NCBI RefSeq assembly: GCF_902499045.1
Contig: NZ_CABVPL010000007.1
Span: 124,001 to 188,000, forward strand
DNA from: Burkholderia latens
Lineage (GTDB): Bacteria > Pseudomonadota > Gammaproteobacteria > Burkholderiales > Burkholderiaceae
Reading direction: 5' to 3'
Length of the DNA: 64,000 nucleotides
Part shown: one piece after another, positions 40,552 to 51,177 of the stretch
How the letters are laid out: each line of letters opens with the position of its first letter
How positions within the stretch are numbered: position 1 is the stretch's first letter
Program-made: the position numbers and the translations under genes
Notes under the pieces: model-generated
Seen by the model: the letters and a program-made list of their open reading frames with translations, nothing else
The model's database searches: none
What the model was told of the DNA's origin: nothing

Positions 40552-40612
40552 CGTCGGTTAACCGTCGGTAAAGGGTGCGCGGCGGCCGCGCGGAGACGTC
40601 GGCGCGCGGGCG

Positions 40613-41008
40613 TTACTCCGCGCCGTTTTCGACCAGCGCCTTCAGTTTCTGGCTCGCGTGGAAGGTTACGACCCGGCGCGCCGCGATCGGAATCGCCTCG
40701 CCCGTCTTCGGATTGCGGCCCGGACGCTGCGGCTTGTCGCGCAGCTGGAAGTTGCCGAATCCCGACAGCTTGACGCTTTCACCGTTTTCGAGCGCGTCGC
40801 GGATCACTTCGAAGAACGCCTCGACCATGTCCTTCGCTTCACGCTTGTTCAGCCCGACGCTGTCGAACAGCAGCTCCGCCAGTTCCGCTTTCGTCAGCGT
40901 CGGTGTCTCGGCGGACGCCGGCGCCGAAGCGTCGCGGTTCATGGCGCTGCGTTGCGCCGTCAGGAGGGCTTCGAATTCACTCGAGGTCATGTCGTTCATA
41001 TCTGCCAT
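40613..41008 (-). CDS. ihfA: Integration host factor alpha subunit
   Basis: 131 residues as listed, about 30 longer than E. coli IhfA because of an N-terminal extension ([20 protein letters not shown]...) before the DNABII domain starting [21 protein letters not shown] 40942 would give a shorter protein; neither start has a strong ribosome binding site. The core has [25 protein letters not shown] with the intercalating proline and ends [20 protein letters not shown] bends DNA as a heterodimer with IhfB. Sits 63 bp downstream of pheT, as in many proteobacteria, where IHF also feeds back on the operon. Confidence 0.94.
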   Translation of the reverse strand: MADMNDMTSSEFEALLTAQRSAMNRDASAPASAETPTLTKAELAELLFDSVGLNKREAKDMVEAFFEVIRDALENGESVKLSGFGNFQLRDKPQRPGRNPKTGEAIPIAARRVVTFHASQKLKALVENGAE

Positions 41009-41071
41009 ACAGCGCGTTAAACCAAAACTTACGAGGGGAAAAAGCCGCCCGCGAACAGGCGGCCCCTCTCC

Positions 41072-43501
41072 TTAGCCGCGCAGGCGCGCACCGGCACGAG
41101 CCATCCGCTCGACCAGCGTCTGGATCGCCTGGTCGACGACCTCGTCCTGTAGCGTGCCAGCCGCGTCCTGCAGCGTCACGCGGAACGCCAGGCTCTTCTC
41201 GTGCGCGGCAAGACCACCGGAAGTATTTGATTTTGCACGAAATTCGTCGAAGAGTACAACCTTCTGAACGAATCGGCACGCGTCGTCGGCCAGCGCCTTC
41301 TTCATTTCGTCGAAAAGTGCCTGAACCTCGACCGCCTGATCGACAACGACGGCGATATCGCGCCGGACCGGCGGGAATTTCGACACGTCGGTCGGCGCCG
41401 GCAGCGCACGCGCGATCAGAGCGTCCGCGTCGATTTCGAACATCACCGGTGCGTGCGGCAGCTCGTACTTCTGCATCAGGCGCGGGTGCAATTCGCCGAT
41501 CCAGCCCACCGCCCGGCCGTCGACCTCGATGCGTGCACTGCGGCCAGGATGGAGGGCCGGATGGACTGCCTTCACGAAGCGCGCGGCAGCCGGCGCGAGC
41601 AGCGCCTCGAGATCGCCCTTCACGTCGAAGAAATCGACCGCGCGCGTTGCCACACCCCACTGCTCGTCGACCGCCGGGCCGTACGCGAGCGCGCCGACGC
41701 GCTTCGGCTGCGTATAGCCTTCGACGGTCAGCTCGCCGGCCTTGACCGCCGGATCGGCGAGAAACACGCGGCCGGCCTCGAACACGCGCACGCGATCCGC
41801 GCGGCGATTCAGGTTGTGGCGCAACACCGAGATCAGGCTGCCGAACAGCGTCGTGCGCATCACCGACAGCTGGCTCGCGATCGGGTTAAGCAGGCGGATC
41901 GGCTTGTCGTTGCCGGCGAAATCGCGCTCCCACTCCGCATCGACGAAGCTGAAGTTGACCGTTTCCGCATAGTCGCGCGCCGCGAGTGCATGACGGATGT
42001 CGTGGATCGAACGCTGCGTCTCGTTGGTCGCGCGCATCTCGCTCGTCGCGACGGGCGGACGCGCCGGGATCTTCTCGAAGCCGTAAATACGCGCGACTTC
42101 CTCGATCAGATCTTCCTCGATCTCGATGTCGAAGCGGTGCGACGGCGGCGTGACCAGGAATGCGTCATCGTCACGCTCGAACGGCAGGCCGAGGCGCGTG
42201 AAGATGTTCGCGATCTCGTCGGCGTCGATCTTCACGCCTATGATGCGGTTCGCGCGCGACACACGCATCTTCACCGGCGCGCGCTGCGGCAGGTTCACCG
42301 CCTGATCGTCGACCGGGCCGGCCTTGCCGCCGCAGATATCGAGGATCAGCTGCGTGATGCGCTCGACGTGCTCGACGGTCGTCGCGTAGTCGACGCCGCG
42401 CTCGAAGCGATGCGCCGCATCGGTCGAGAAGTTGTACTTGCGTGCGCGGCCGCGGATGCTGTCCGGCCACCAGAACGCGGCTTCCAGATAGATGTTGGTC
42501 GTATCGAGCGTGACGGCCGTGCTGTCGCCGCCCATGATGCCCGCGAGGCTTTCGACCTGACGGTCGTCCGCGATCACGCCGACCGTTTCGTCGAGTTCGA
42601 CCGTATTGCCGTTCAGCAGCTTAAGCGACTCGCCGCGCTTGCCCCAGCGCACCTCGATGCCGCCGTGGATCTTGTCCAGGTCGAACACGTGCGACGGTCG
42701 GCCGAGCTCGAACATCACGTAGTTCGAGATGTCGACGAGCGCCGACACGCTGCGCTGGCCCGCGCGTTCGAGGCGCTCGACCATCCATTGCGGCGTCTTC
42801 GCGCGTGCGTTCACGCCGCGGATCACGCGGCCGGAGAAGCGGCCGCACAGATCGGGCGCGGCGATGCGCACCGGCAGCTTTTCGTCGAGTTCGACGCGCA
42901 CCGGACGGATGTCGACCGGCGTCAGCGGCGCGCCGGTGATCGCGGCCGTCTCGCGCGCGATGCCGAACACCGACAGGCAGTCTGCCTTGTTCGGCGTCAG
43001 CTTGATTTCGAAGATCGTGTCGTCGAGATTGAGCGTGTCGCGGATGTCCTGGCCGACCGGCGTATCTTCCGGCAGGATCAGCAGGCCGCTGTGGTCTTCC
43101 GACAGCTTCAGCTCGCGCGCCGAGCACAGCATCCCCTGGCTCTCCACGCCGCGCAGCTTCGACAGCTTGATCGCGAACGGCTTGCCGCCCTCTTCCGCCG
43201 GCGGCAGTTCCGCGCCGACCAGTGCGACCGGCACCTTGATGCCCGGCGCGACGTTCGGCGCGCCGCACACGATGTTCAGCGTCGCGCCGGTGCCGGCGTC
43301 GACCTGGCAGACATTGAGCTTGTCCGCATCCGGATGCTTGACGACTTCGAGCACGCGGCCGACGACGATCTTCGACGTCGGCGGTGCGGCCTTGCTCAGC
43401 GATTCGACTTCGAGCCCCGCCATCGTCAGCGCGTGCGACAGCTCGTCGGTCGTCAGCTGCGGGTCGACAAAGGTTCTCAACCAGGATTCAGGGAATTGCA
43501 T
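41072..43501 (-). CDS. pheT: Phenylalanyl-tRNA synthetase beta subunit
   Basis: 809 residues, the usual size. Order: N-terminal tRNA-binding domain ([22 protein letters not shown]), B3/B4 editing domain, B5 domain ([29 protein letters not shown]), catalytic-like core ([23 protein letters not shown]) and C-terminal ferredoxin-fold anticodon-binding domain ([17 protein letters not shown]). It pairs with PheS as a heterotetramer and hydrolyses mis-charged Tyr-tRNA-Phe. It starts 93 bp after pheS. Confidence 0.97.
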   Translation of the reverse strand: MQFPESWLRTFVDPQLTTDELSHALTMAGLEVESLSKAAPPTSKIVVGRVLEVVKHPDADKLNVCQVDAGTGATLNIVCGAPNVAPGIKVPVALVGAELPPAEEGGKPFAIKLSKLRGVESQGMLCSARELKLSEDHSGLLILPEDTPVGQDIRDTLNLDDTIFEIKLTPNKADCLSVFGIARETAAITGAPLTPVDIRPVRVELDEKLPVRIAAPDLCGRFSGRVIRGVNARAKTPQWMVERLERAGQRSVSALVDISNYVMFELGRPSHVFDLDKIHGGIEVRWGKRGESLKLLNGNTVELDETVGVIADDRQVESLAGIMGGDSTAVTLDTTNIYLEAAFWWPDSIRGRARKYNFSTDAAHRFERGVDYATTVEHVERITQLILDICGGKAGPVDDQAVNLPQRAPVKMRVSRANRIIGVKIDADEIANIFTRLGLPFERDDDAFLVTPPSHRFDIEIEEDLIEEVARIYGFEKIPARPPVATSEMRATNETQRSIHDIRHALAARDYAETVNFSFVDAEWERDFAGNDKPIRLLNPIASQLSVMRTTLFGSLISVLRHNLNRRADRVRVFEAGRVFLADPAVKAGELTVEGYTQPKRVGALAYGPAVDEQWGVATRAVDFFDVKGDLEALLAPAAARFVKAVHPALHPGRSARIEVDGRAVGWIGELHPRLMQKYELPHAPVMFEIDADALIARALPAPTDVSKFPPVRRDIAVVVDQAVEVQALFDEMKKALADDACRFVQKVVLFDEFRAKSNTSGGLAAHEKSLAFRVTLQDAAGTLQDEVVDQAIQTLVERMARAGARLRG

Positions 43502-43594
43502 GGATGTCTACGTTCGAAACAGGTTAGATCGACGCCCGGGCCCCTTGATCGTGCGGCGGGGCATGCGCGGGCACATGTCGGCGCGGCGCGTGCG

Positions 43595-44608
43595 TTATGC
43601 GAACTGGCGCAGGAAACGCAGGTCGTTCTCGAAGAACAGCCGGAGATCCTGCACGCCGTAGCGCAGCATCGTCAGACGCTCTAGGCCGCTGCCGAACGCG
43701 AAGCCGATGTAGCGCTCGGGATCGAGGCCCATGTTGCGGATCACGGTCGGATGCACCTGCCCCGAGCCGGAGATCTCGAGCCATTTGCCGGCGTTCTTGC
43801 CGTGCTCGAACATCATGTCGATCTCGGCCGACGGTTCCGTGAACGGGAAATACGACGGACGGAAGCGCACGAGGATGTCGTCGCGCTCGAAGAATTTCTT
43901 CAGGAAATCGGTATAGACGCCTTTGAGATCCGCGAAGCTGATGTTCTCGTCGATCCACAGCCCCTCGACCTGATTGAACATCGGCGAGTGCGTCGCATCG
44001 CTGTCGACGCGATACGTGCGGCCCGGCGCGATGACCTTGATCGGCGGGCGATTCATGCGCGCGTAACGCACCTGCATCGGGCTCGTGTGCGTGCGCAGCA
44101 GCAGCTGGCGGCCGTCGGCGTCCTTGCCTTCGACGTAGAAGGTGTCCTGCATCGAACGCGCCGGATGGTTCTCCGGGCTGTTCAGCGACGTGAAGTTGTA
44201 CCAGTCCGTCTCGATTTCGGGACCGTCGGCCACGTCGAAGCCGATCGAGCGGAAAATCTGTTCGACGCGCTCCCACGTGCGCATCACCGGGTGCAGGCTG
44301 CCCGTACCGGCGCCGCGGCCCGGCAGCGTGACGTCGATCGCCTCCGCGGCGAGACGCTGGTTCAACAGTGCGTCGGCGAGCGCCTGGCGACGTGCGGTCA
44401 GCGCGGCTTCAACCTGCTGCTTCGCGACGTTGATGCGTGCGCCTTCGGTCTTGCGTGCTTCGGGATCGAGCTTGCCGAGGCCCTTGAGCAACTCGGTCAG
44501 CGCACCCGACTTGCCGAGAAATCGTGCTTTCTCGTTTTCGAGCGTGGTGATGTCGGCAGCCTGTTCGAAGGACTGCTGCGCGTCGGCGACAATCTGGTCC
44601 AGATCCAT
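43595..44608 (-). CDS. pheS: Phenylalanyl-tRNA synthetase alpha subunit
   Basis: 337 residues from ATG 44608 ([14 protein letters not shown]), the standard length; the frame is open further upstream but not homologous. An N-terminal coiled coil is followed by the class II catalytic core: motif 2 around [26 protein letters not shown]-type segment [13 protein letters not shown] and motif 3 [17 protein letters not shown]. The interval to rplT holds a strong terminator that probably acts as an attenuator. Confidence 0.97.
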   Translation of the reverse strand: MDLDQIVADAQQSFEQAADITTLENEKARFLGKSGALTELLKGLGKLDPEARKTEGARINVAKQQVEAALTARRQALADALLNQRLAAEAIDVTLPGRGAGTGSLHPVMRTWERVEQIFRSIGFDVADGPEIETDWYNFTSLNSPENHPARSMQDTFYVEGKDADGRQLLLRTHTSPMQVRYARMNRPPIKVIAPGRTYRVDSDATHSPMFNQVEGLWIDENISFADLKGVYTDFLKKFFERDDILVRFRPSYFPFTEPSAEIDMMFEHGKNAGKWLEISGSGQVHPTVIRNMGLDPERYIGFAFGSGLERLTMLRYGVQDLRLFFENDLRFLRQFA

Positions 44609-44664
44609 AGATCCCATCATTTCCAACGTCATTCGGTCTTGGCGAGCGAATTTGCCCACCAAAC

Positions 44665-44690
44665 AAAAAAGGGGCTCGGAAGAGCCCCGT
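44665..44690 (-). terminator. Terminator/attenuator in the pheS leader
   Basis: Minus strand GGGGCTC, loop TTCC, GAGCCCC, then six T. It lies between the rplT stop and the pheS start, about 57 bp before pheS. In E. coli pheST is controlled by a leader-peptide attenuator; no Phe-rich leader peptide was seen here. Confidence 0.85.
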
Positions 44691-44756
44691 TTTCGCTGCA
44701 GCGGCCGAAACTACCGGAACTTCGCTGCAACTAACCACGCAGTGCTAATTTCGCAA

Positions 44757-45116
44757 TTAGGCTGCAACGGCGGCTTTCACCTGCTTGACGATCGCAGCAA
44801 AAGCAGCCTTGTCGAACACCGCCATGTCGGCCAGCACCTTACGGTCGAGTTCGATCGACGCCTTCTTCAGGCCGTTGATGAACACGCTGTAGGTCATGTC
44901 GTGCTGGCGAACTGCCGCGTTGATACGCGTGATCCACAGTGCGCGGAACACACGCTTCTTGTTGCGGCGATCGCGGTACGCGTACTGACCAGCGCGCATC
45001 ACCGCCTGCTTGGCGATGCGGTAGACGTTATTGCGGCGGCCGCGATAACCCTTGGCCAGGTTGATGATCTTCTTGTGACGGGCCCGTGCGGTTACCCCAC
45101 GTTTGACTCGAGGCAT
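44757..45116 (-). CDS. rplT: 50S ribosomal protein L20
   Basis: 119 residues, standard length. Starts [39 protein letters not shown] (shown here only in part as family signature) and ends [14 protein letters not shown]20 binds 23S rRNA early in 50S assembly and represses rpmI-rplT translation in E. coli. Third gene of infC-rpmI-rplT, 30 bp after rpmI. Confidence 0.97.
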
Positions 45117-45146
45117 GTTTCTCTCCTTAGAGTATCAGTTGAGGGG

Positions 45147-45344
45147 TTACGCGAACGGCAGCATCGCGCGGACGGAGTTCAGATCGGAATCATGAACTGC
45201 CGTTGCGCCGCGCAGGTGACGCTTGTTCTTCGTGGTTTTCTTGGTCAGGATGTGGCGCTTGAAGGCTTGACCGCGCTTGACGGTACCGCCCGGACGCACC
45301 ACGAAGCGCTTTGCAGCACTCTTCTTGGTCTTCATCTTAGGCAT
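45147..45344 (-). CDS. rpmI: 50S ribosomal protein L35
   Basis: 65 residues from ATG 45344 ([16 protein letters not shown]); an in-frame start three codons upstream is less likely. The Lys/Arg-rich sequence with [22 protein letters not shown] is diagnostic. It lies 190 bp after infC; this interval is long enough to hold an L20-responsive leader, but no structure was verified. Confidence 0.97.
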
Positions 45345-45534
45345 GACGAACAACTCCAGTTTATTAGATGGCGATGGGTGTGCGGTTGGCTTGCGCCCTT
45401 GACCCGCCCTTCGAAACCCAGTCCACTTGTGTACGGCGAACCGCTTGCGCAGCCGCCGTCATTGTTGGCGCGCCGCCCTGACCGGGCCGCGCGCCGAACC
45501 ACTGTCGAACCTGCGCGACCAGCGCGCGGGCCCG

Positions 45535-46059
45535 TTACTTCTTTTTCTTCGGCGAGAGCACCATGATCATCTGGCGCCCTTCCATCTTCGGCATCTGCTC
45601 GACCTGACCGACTTCCTCGAGATCCGTGCGCAGACGCTCGAGCATCCGCATGCCGATCTCCTGGTGAGCCATTTCGCGGCCGCGGAAACGCAACGTGATC
45701 TTCGTCTTGTCGCCCTCTTCGAGGAAGCGCACGAGGTTGCGAAGCTTGACGTTGTAGTCACCGTCATCGGTACCCGGGCGGAACTTGACTTCCTTCACCT
45801 GGATGACCTTCTGCTTCAGCTTGGCTTCGTGCTGCTTCTTGGACTCCTGATACTTGAACTTGCCGTAGTCCATCAGACGGCAGACCGGCGGAACGGCCTG
45901 CGGCGCGATTTCCACCAGGTCAACGTCAAGCTCTTCCGATTTACGGAAAGCATCAGCGAGTTTTACGATACCGAGCGGTTCGTTCTCGATCCCGACCAGA
46001 CGCACTTCCGGCGCAGTGATTTCACCGTTGATGCGATGCGACGACTTATCAGTAGCGAT
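45535..46059 (-). CDS. infC: Translation initiation factor IF-3, AUC start codon
   Basis: 174 residues if started at ATC 46059, which follows AGAGGAAA at good spacing and gives the family N terminus [20 protein letters not shown]. The first ATG/GTG-type start (GTG 46005) would delete 18 conserved residues. The core has [42 protein letters not shown] and the C-terminal domain ending KKKK. IF-3 blocks subunit joining and rejects non-standard start codons, so a rare start supports autoregulation as with the AUU start in E. coli. It begins 49 bp after thrS. Confidence 0.93.
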   Translation of the reverse strand: MATDKSSHRINGEITAPEVRLVGIENEPLGIVKLADAFRKSEELDVDLVEIAPQAVPPVCRLMDYGKFKYQESKKQHEAKLKQKVIQVKEVKFRPGTDDGDYNVKLRNLVRFLEEGDKTKITLRFRGREMAHQEIGMRMLERLRTDLEEVGQVEQMPKMEGRQMIMVLSPKKKK

Positions 46060-46108
46060 GTTACGTTTCCTCTAAAAATTAAAAAAACGAGCCGCGCTGC
46101 CAGGGCGG

Positions 46109-48016
46109 TTACTTGAACGAGCGCAGGTCTTCCTGCAGACGCTCAACGAAGGCTTCGACCGGCATAACGCCAAGATCGACGCCGCCACGGGCACGCACGG
46201 CTACCGTTTGCGCATCACGCTCCTTATCGCCCACGACGAGGAGATAAGGCACCTTTTCCAGCGTGTGCTCGCGTATTTTATAGCTAATCTTCTCGTTGCG
46301 CAAATCGGCCGCCACTCTAACCCCTTGTTTTTGCAACGTTTGGGCCAGAGATTGTGCATATTCGGCCTGACTTTCGGCGATATTGAGCACAATTGCCTGG
46401 TACGGCGCGAGCCAGGCCGGCATCGCGCCGGCATGGTGCTCGATCAGAATGCCGAGGAATCGCTCCATCGAACCGACGATCGCACGGTGCAGCATCACCG
46501 GCCGGCGGCGGCTGTTGTCCTCCGCGACGTACTCGGCGCCGAGGCGCTCCGGCAGCACCATGTCGAGCTGCAGCGTGCCGCACTGCCACGAGCGGCCCAG
46601 CGCATCCTTGATGTGGTACTCGATCTTCGGACCATAGAACGCACCCTCGCCCGGCAGCTCTTCCCAGGACAGGCCGCACGCCGTGAGCGCATCGCGCAGG
46701 CCCTGCTCGGCGCGATCCCACGTTTCGTCGGTGCCCGCGCGCTGCTCGGGGCGCAGCGACAGCTTGATGTCGATGTGCTCGAACCCGAAATCCTTGTACA
46801 CGCTCATCGCCAGCGTATTGAATGCGATCGACTCGGCGATGAACTGCTCTTCCGTACAGAAGATGTGCGCATCGTCCTGCACGAAGCCGCGCACGCGCAT
46901 CAGCCCGTGCAGCGCGCCCGATGCCTCGTTGCGATGGCACGAACCGAATTCCGCGTAGCGCAGCGGCAGGTCGCGGTACGAGCGCAGGCCGTGCTTGAAC
47001 ACCTGGACGTGCCCCGGACAGTTCATCGGCTTGATCGCGTAGTCGCGCTTCTCCGACTCCGTCGTGAACATGTTCTCGCGGTAGTTCTGCCAGTGGCCCG
47101 ATGCTTCCCACAGCGAGCGGTCCATGATCATCGGCGTCTTGATCTCGAGGTAGCCGGCTTCGTTCACGCGGCGGCGCATGTACTGCTCGACCTGCTGCCA
47201 CAACGCCCAGCCCTTCGGATGCCAGAACACCATGCCCGGCGACTCTTCCTGCATGTGGAACAGGTCGAGCTGCTTGCCGAGCTTGCGGTGGTCGCGTTTT
47301 TCCGCTTCCTCCAGCATGTGCAGGTACTGGTCCTGATCTTCCTTCTTCGTCCAGGCCGTGCCGTAGATGCGCTGCAACTGCTCGTTCTTCGAGTCGCCGC
47401 GCCAGTACGCGCCCGCGACCTTCATCAGCTTGAAGACCTTCAGCTTGCCCGTCGACGGCACGTGCGGGCCGCGGCACAGATCGGTGAAACCGCCGTGCGA
47501 GTACAGCTTGATTTCGTCGCTTTGCGGAATCGATTCGATGATCTCGGCCTTGTACTTCTCGCCGATGCTGCGGAAATAGCCGGCCGCCTCGTCGCGCGAC
47601 ACGACGCGGCGCGTGACCGGCTCGTCCTTCTTCGCCAGTTCCTGCATGCGCTTTTCGATCTTTTCCAGATCTTCCGGCGTAAACGGACGGTTGTACGAAA
47701 AGTCGTAGTAGAAGCCGTTGTCGATCACCGGGCCGATCGTCACCTGCGCATCCGGATACAGTTCCTTCACCGCATAGGCGAGCAAGTGCGCGGTCGAGTG
47801 ACGGATGATGTCGAGACCGTCGGCGTCCTTGTCGGTGACGATCGCGAGCGATGCATCGCGATCGATGACCGTGGACGTGTCGACGAGCTCGCCGTCGAGC
47901 TTGCCGCCAAGCGCAGCCTTTGCGAGGCCGGGACCGATCGAGGCCGCAACCTCGGCAACTGTCACCGGATGCTCGTATTGTCGAACTGAGCCGTCAGGCA
48001 AGCGTATCGAAACCAT
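46109..48016 (-). CDS. thrS: Threonyl-tRNA synthetase
   Basis: 635 residues from ATG 48016 ([17 protein letters not shown]). Order: TGS domain, editing domain with [16 protein letters not shown], class II catalytic core with MNCPGHV (about residue 330, zinc-binding Cys), [26 protein letters not shown] (motif 2) and motif 3 [20 protein letters not shown], then the anticodon-binding domain. First gene of thrS-infC-rpmI-rplT. The 270-bp upstream interval holds a strong terminator. Confidence 0.97.
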   Translation of the reverse strand: MVSIRLPDGSVRQYEHPVTVAEVAASIGPGLAKAALGGKLDGELVDTSTVIDRDASLAIVTDKDADGLDIIRHSTAHLLAYAVKELYPDAQVTIGPVIDNGFYYDFSYNRPFTPEDLEKIEKRMQELAKKDEPVTRRVVSRDEAAGYFRSIGEKYKAEIIESIPQSDEIKLYSHGGFTDLCRGPHVPSTGKLKVFKLMKVAGAYWRGDSKNEQLQRIYGTAWTKKEDQDQYLHMLEEAEKRDHRKLGKQLDLFHMQEESPGMVFWHPKGWALWQQVEQYMRRRVNEAGYLEIKTPMIMDRSLWEASGHWQNYRENMFTTESEKRDYAIKPMNCPGHVQVFKHGLRSYRDLPLRYAEFGSCHRNEASGALHGLMRVRGFVQDDAHIFCTEEQFIAESIAFNTLAMSVYKDFGFEHIDIKLSLRPEQRAGTDETWDRAEQGLRDALTACGLSWEELPGEGAFYGPKIEYHIKDALGRSWQCGTLQLDMVLPERLGAEYVAEDNSRRRPVMLHRAIVGSMERFLGILIEHHAGAMPAWLAPYQAIVLNIAESQAEYAQSLAQTLQKQGVRVAADLRNEKISYKIREHTLEKVPYLLVVGDKERDAQTVAVRARGGVDLGVMPVEAFVERLQEDLRSFK

Positions 48017-48092
48017 GGCAATCTCCGTGATGCCGACAGTGGGCGGCAAACCAAGCACGCGATATCAAAGTCACGCGCGAAAATTTCGCGAC

Positions 48093-48128
48093 AAAAAAAA
48101 TGCGGCCCCGCTTTCGAGAGGCCGCATT
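48093..48128 (-). terminator. Terminator between tRNA-Val and thrS
   Basis: Minus strand AATGCGGCC, loop, GGCCGCATT and a run of eight T. It can end the tRNA-Val transcript or act as a thrS leader attenuator; it is 75 bp upstream of thrS. Confidence 0.88.
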
Positions 48129-48287
48129 CGATACTTCACTCAAACTGAAAGGGCGAAAACGTTCCTCGACTAGCGTCGCTCCGAAAAGGTTTCAGTCAAC
48201 GTTCGCGGTGTCATAACCGTATTCGCCTTGTTCGCGTTGAGTTATTTACTGCATCGAACACCCGGAAACCGGGCATTCTCAATTCGT

Positions 48288-48364
48288 TGGTAGGCTCGAT
48301 TGGACTCGAACCAACGACCCCCACCATGTCAAGGTGGTGCTCTAACCAGCTGAGCTACGAGCCT
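48288..48364 (-). tRNA. tRNA-Val (anticodon GAC)
   Basis: 77 bases including encoded CCA. Acceptor AGGCTCG/CGAGCCT, D-arm GTAGCTCAGCTGGTTAGAGC, anticodon stem CCACC/GGTGG enclosing TTGACAT, and T-arm GTTGGTTCGAGTCCAAT are canonical. Confidence 0.97.
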
Positions 48365-48376
48365 AGTGAAGCTAAG

Positions 48377-48405
48377 ATTATATGGAGCGGCCGCTCACTT
48401 GGCAA
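48377..48405 (-). promoter_or_regulatory. Promoter of tRNA-Val
   Basis: Minus strand TTGCCA (48400-48405), 17-bp spacer, perfect TATAAT (48377-48382), ending 13 bp before the tRNA. Confidence 0.82.
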
Positions 48406-48463
48406 GTGTTTTTATGCGGTCGCAGCAAAACGACGATGTTCCGGCCCCGTTACAGCGGCCGCG

Positions 48464-50698
48464 TCATCCCTTTCGCCCGGCCCGCACGACGCCCTGCACT
48501 TCGCCGAGCAGCGTGCACGCGCGCTGAACCTGCGCCGAATTCGACACCTCGACCGTGAACTGCATGAACGCCGCATTGCGGCGACTCTGCGTCTTCACGC
48601 CGACCACGTTCATCTTCTCCCGCGCGAACACTTCGGAGATGTCGCGCAGCAACCCCTGCCGGTCGGTCGCCTCGATCATCAGGTCGACCGGATACACGGA
48701 CATGCCGCGCCCGCCGAGCACGTCGGCCGACCAGGTCGTCTGCAGCACGCGCTCCGGCGCGCGCTCGGCCATCCGCCGGAACGTCGGGCAGTCGCTGCGA
48801 TGGATCGACATCCCCTTGCCGCGCGTGACGAAGCCGCTGATCGGGTCCGGCGGCGCCGGACGGCAGCAGCGTGCAAGTTGGGTGAGCAGCGCATCGACGC
48901 CGACCACGAGCACGCCGGTCGACGCGCCGTGTGCGACGCTCGCCCCGCTGCTGCGCTTCTCGAAATCGGCCGGCGCCTCGGGCGCCTGTTCAGGCGGCGG
49001 CGCATCGGACAGCGCCTGCTCGACGTTGCGCAGGCTGAATTCTTCCTTGCCGACCACCGAGAACAGTTCCTCGGGCGACTTGAAGCCGAGCTTCGCCGCG
49101 AGGTGGTCCAAGTTGACCGACGTCTTGCCCTCCCGCTGCAGCGTCTTTTCGACGAGCGCGCGGCCATGCGCGATGTTCTCTTCCTGCTCGATCGAGTTGA
49201 ACCACGCGCGCACCTTCTGCCGCGCACGCGAACTCTTCAGGTAACCGAGCTGCAGGTTCAGCCAGTCGCGCGACGGGCCGCCCTCCTTGACGGCGACGAT
49301 CTCGACCGTCTGGCCGTTCGCGAGCGGCGTGTTCAGCGGCACCATCACGCCGTCGACACGCGCGCCGCGGCAGCGATGGCCGAGCTCGCTGTGCAGGTGA
49401 TACGCGAAATCGACCGGCGTCGCGCCCTGCGGCAGCGCGATCACGCGCGCCTGCGGCGTCAGCACGTAGATGTGGTCGTCGTCGAGAGAGGTTTCGCGCA
49501 ATTGCGCCCACGCCTGGTCGCCCGACACTTCGGCGCCATCCTCGACATCGTCCTTCCACGCGAGCAACTGGCGCAGCCACGCGATCTTCTCGTCGTACTT
49601 GTCGCTCGCCGAGAACTGGCCGCCGTAGCCGCGCGCGCCCGCCTCCTTGTAGCGCCAGTGCGCGGCGACGCCGTACTCGGCGAAGCGGTGCATTTCCTGC
49701 GTGCGGATCTGCACTTCGAATGCGCGGCCGTCGTCGCCGATCACGACCGTATGCAGCGACTTGTAGCCGTTGGGCTTCGGCCGCGAGATGTAGTCGTCGA
49801 ATTCCTTCGGCACCGGCTGCCACAGGTGGTGGACGATGCCGAGTACCGCGTAGCAATCCTTGATGTCGGGCACGATCACGCGGAACGCGCGCACGTCGTA
49901 CAGCTCGGAGAAGTCGAGCTCCTTGCCGCGCATCTTGCGCCAGATGCTGTAGATGTGCTTCGGCCGCCCGCTCACGTCGGCGGGGATGTGCGCCTCCGCC
50001 AGCTCGTGCTGCAGCCGCTCGATCGCCTGCGCGACGTATGCCTCGCGCTCGACGCGCTTCTCGTCGAGCAGCTTCGCGATGCGCTTGTAGGTGACCGGAT
50101 CCTCGAAGCGGAACGCGAGATCCTCGAGCTCCCACTTCAGCTGCCAGATGCCGAGACGGTTCGCGAGCGGCGCATAGATCTCGAGCGTCTCGCGCGCGAC
50201 GTCGGGCGGCGGATCGAGCTTCGCCGCCGCGTAGTAGCGCAGCGACTGCAGCCGCGACGCGAGCCGAATCAGCACGACGCGAATGTCCTGCGCGAACGCG
50301 AGCAGCATCTTGCGCAGCGCCTCGATCTGCGTGCGCCGCTCCTGCGCGGCGTCGCGCCCGGCGTCGGGCATCGCGTTCTGCGCGGCGCGCAGGCTCACGG
50401 TGCCGAGCCGCAGCAGCTTGCGCACGTCGGCCACGAGCCGCGCGACCTCTTCGCCGAACCGTTCGGTCAGCTCGCGCTCGGGATCGCTCAGATGCGGCGT
50501 CAGCACGAACAGCGCGGCCGCCTGCATCGCGTGCGGATCGACGTTCAGCGTGCGCATGATCGACGCGGTGCCGGCCGAGTGGTCGGCGAGCAGCTCGCCC
50601 GACGACAGGCGCGCGTCGCCGGCCCGCTCGCGCACGAACGCGAGCACGTCGTCGAACGACGGCGCCGCGACGGAAGAAGCGGAAACGGACTCGGTCAT
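48464..50698 (-). CDS. relA: (p)ppGpp synthetase RelA
   Basis: 744 residues from ATG 50698, typical for RelA. The N-terminal HD region is degenerate (no HDxxED), so hydrolase activity is not expected. The synthetase domain has VPKEFDDYISRPKPNGYKSLH, where the EFDD variant marks RelA rather than SpoT, then TGS (HIYVLTPQARVIALPQGATPVDFAYHLHSELGH), a Cys-containing zinc-finger segment (LARCCRPAPPDPISGF) and a C-terminal ACT domain. It makes (p)ppGpp on ribosomes stalled by uncharged tRNA. Downstream of ridA by 44 bp on the same strand. Confidence 0.96.
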   Translation of the reverse strand: MTESVSASSVAAPSFDDVLAFVRERAGDARLSSGELLADHSAGTASIMRTLNVDPHAMQAAALFVLTPHLSDPERELTERFGEEVARLVADVRKLLRLGTVSLRAAQNAMPDAGRDAAQERRTQIEALRKMLLAFAQDIRVVLIRLASRLQSLRYYAAAKLDPPPDVARETLEIYAPLANRLGIWQLKWELEDLAFRFEDPVTYKRIAKLLDEKRVEREAYVAQAIERLQHELAEAHIPADVSGRPKHIYSIWRKMRGKELDFSELYDVRAFRVIVPDIKDCYAVLGIVHHLWQPVPKEFDDYISRPKPNGYKSLHTVVIGDDGRAFEVQIRTQEMHRFAEYGVAAHWRYKEAGARGYGGQFSASDKYDEKIAWLRQLLAWKDDVEDGAEVSGDQAWAQLRETSLDDDHIYVLTPQARVIALPQGATPVDFAYHLHSELGHRCRGARVDGVMVPLNTPLANGQTVEIVAVKEGGPSRDWLNLQLGYLKSSRARQKVRAWFNSIEQEENIAHGRALVEKTLQREGKTSVNLDHLAAKLGFKSPEELFSVVGKEEFSLRNVEQALSDAPPPEQAPEAPADFEKRSSGASVAHGASTGVLVVGVDALLTQLARCCRPAPPDPISGFVTRGKGMSIHRSDCPTFRRMAERAPERVLQTTWSADVLGGRGMSVYPVDLMIEATDRQGLLRDISEVFAREKMNVVGVKTQSRRNAAFMQFTVEVSNSAQVQRACTLLGEVQGVVRAGRKG

Positions 50699-50742
50699 CG
50701 CACGGCCTGGCGTATTGCGGTCATCGTAGTGCTTCGCTTCGC

Positions 50743-51096
50743 TCAGCTCCGCTGCGCTGCGACGACGACGATCTCGACGAGCAGCGCCGGATCGGCGAGC
50801 TTCGCCTCGACGGTGGCCCGCGGCGGCGTGTTGCCCGGCGCGACCCACGCGTCCCATTCGGCGTTCATGCCTTCGAAGTTCGCGAGATCCGAAATGTAGA
50901 TCTGCACCGACAGCAGATGCGCCTTGTCGCTGTTCGCTTCGGCGAGCAGGCGATCGATGTGGCCGAGCACTTCGCGCGTCTGGCCGCGGATGTCCTGCGT
51001 GGTGTCTTCGGCGATCTGGCCGGCCAGATACACGGTACCGTTGTGGATCGCGGTTTCGGAGAGACGGGCTCCGACGTGGTGACGAATGACTGCCAT
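50743..51096 (-). CDS. RidA-family reactive-intermediate deaminase
   Basis: 117 residues from ATG 51096; the upstream extension is not homologous. The YjgF/RidA core has RLSETAIHNGTVYLAGQIAED, DLANFEGMNAEWDAWV and PPRATVEAKL with the arginine that binds the substrate carboxylate. RidA hydrolyses 2-aminoacrylate and related enamines that PLP enzymes release; whether this subfamily member has that exact activity is inference. Part of hydrolase-ridA-relA on the minus strand. Confidence 0.88.
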   Translation of the reverse strand: MAVIRHHVGARLSETAIHNGTVYLAGQIAEDTTQDIRGQTREVLGHIDRLLAEANSDKAHLLSVQIYISDLANFEGMNAEWDAWVAPGNTPPRATVEAKLADPALLVEIVVVAAQRS

Positions 51097-51177
51097 GGAA
51101 TGTTCCGGTCGTATGAATGGGTGACGATTCGGCGGCGATGCGGCCCGCGTGCCGCCGAACCGCATATTATGACGCGT

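Noticed and set aside
44665-44690. T-box riboswitch upstream of pheS
   Set aside because: No T-box sequence or specifier loop was seen, and such elements are rare in betaproteobacteria.
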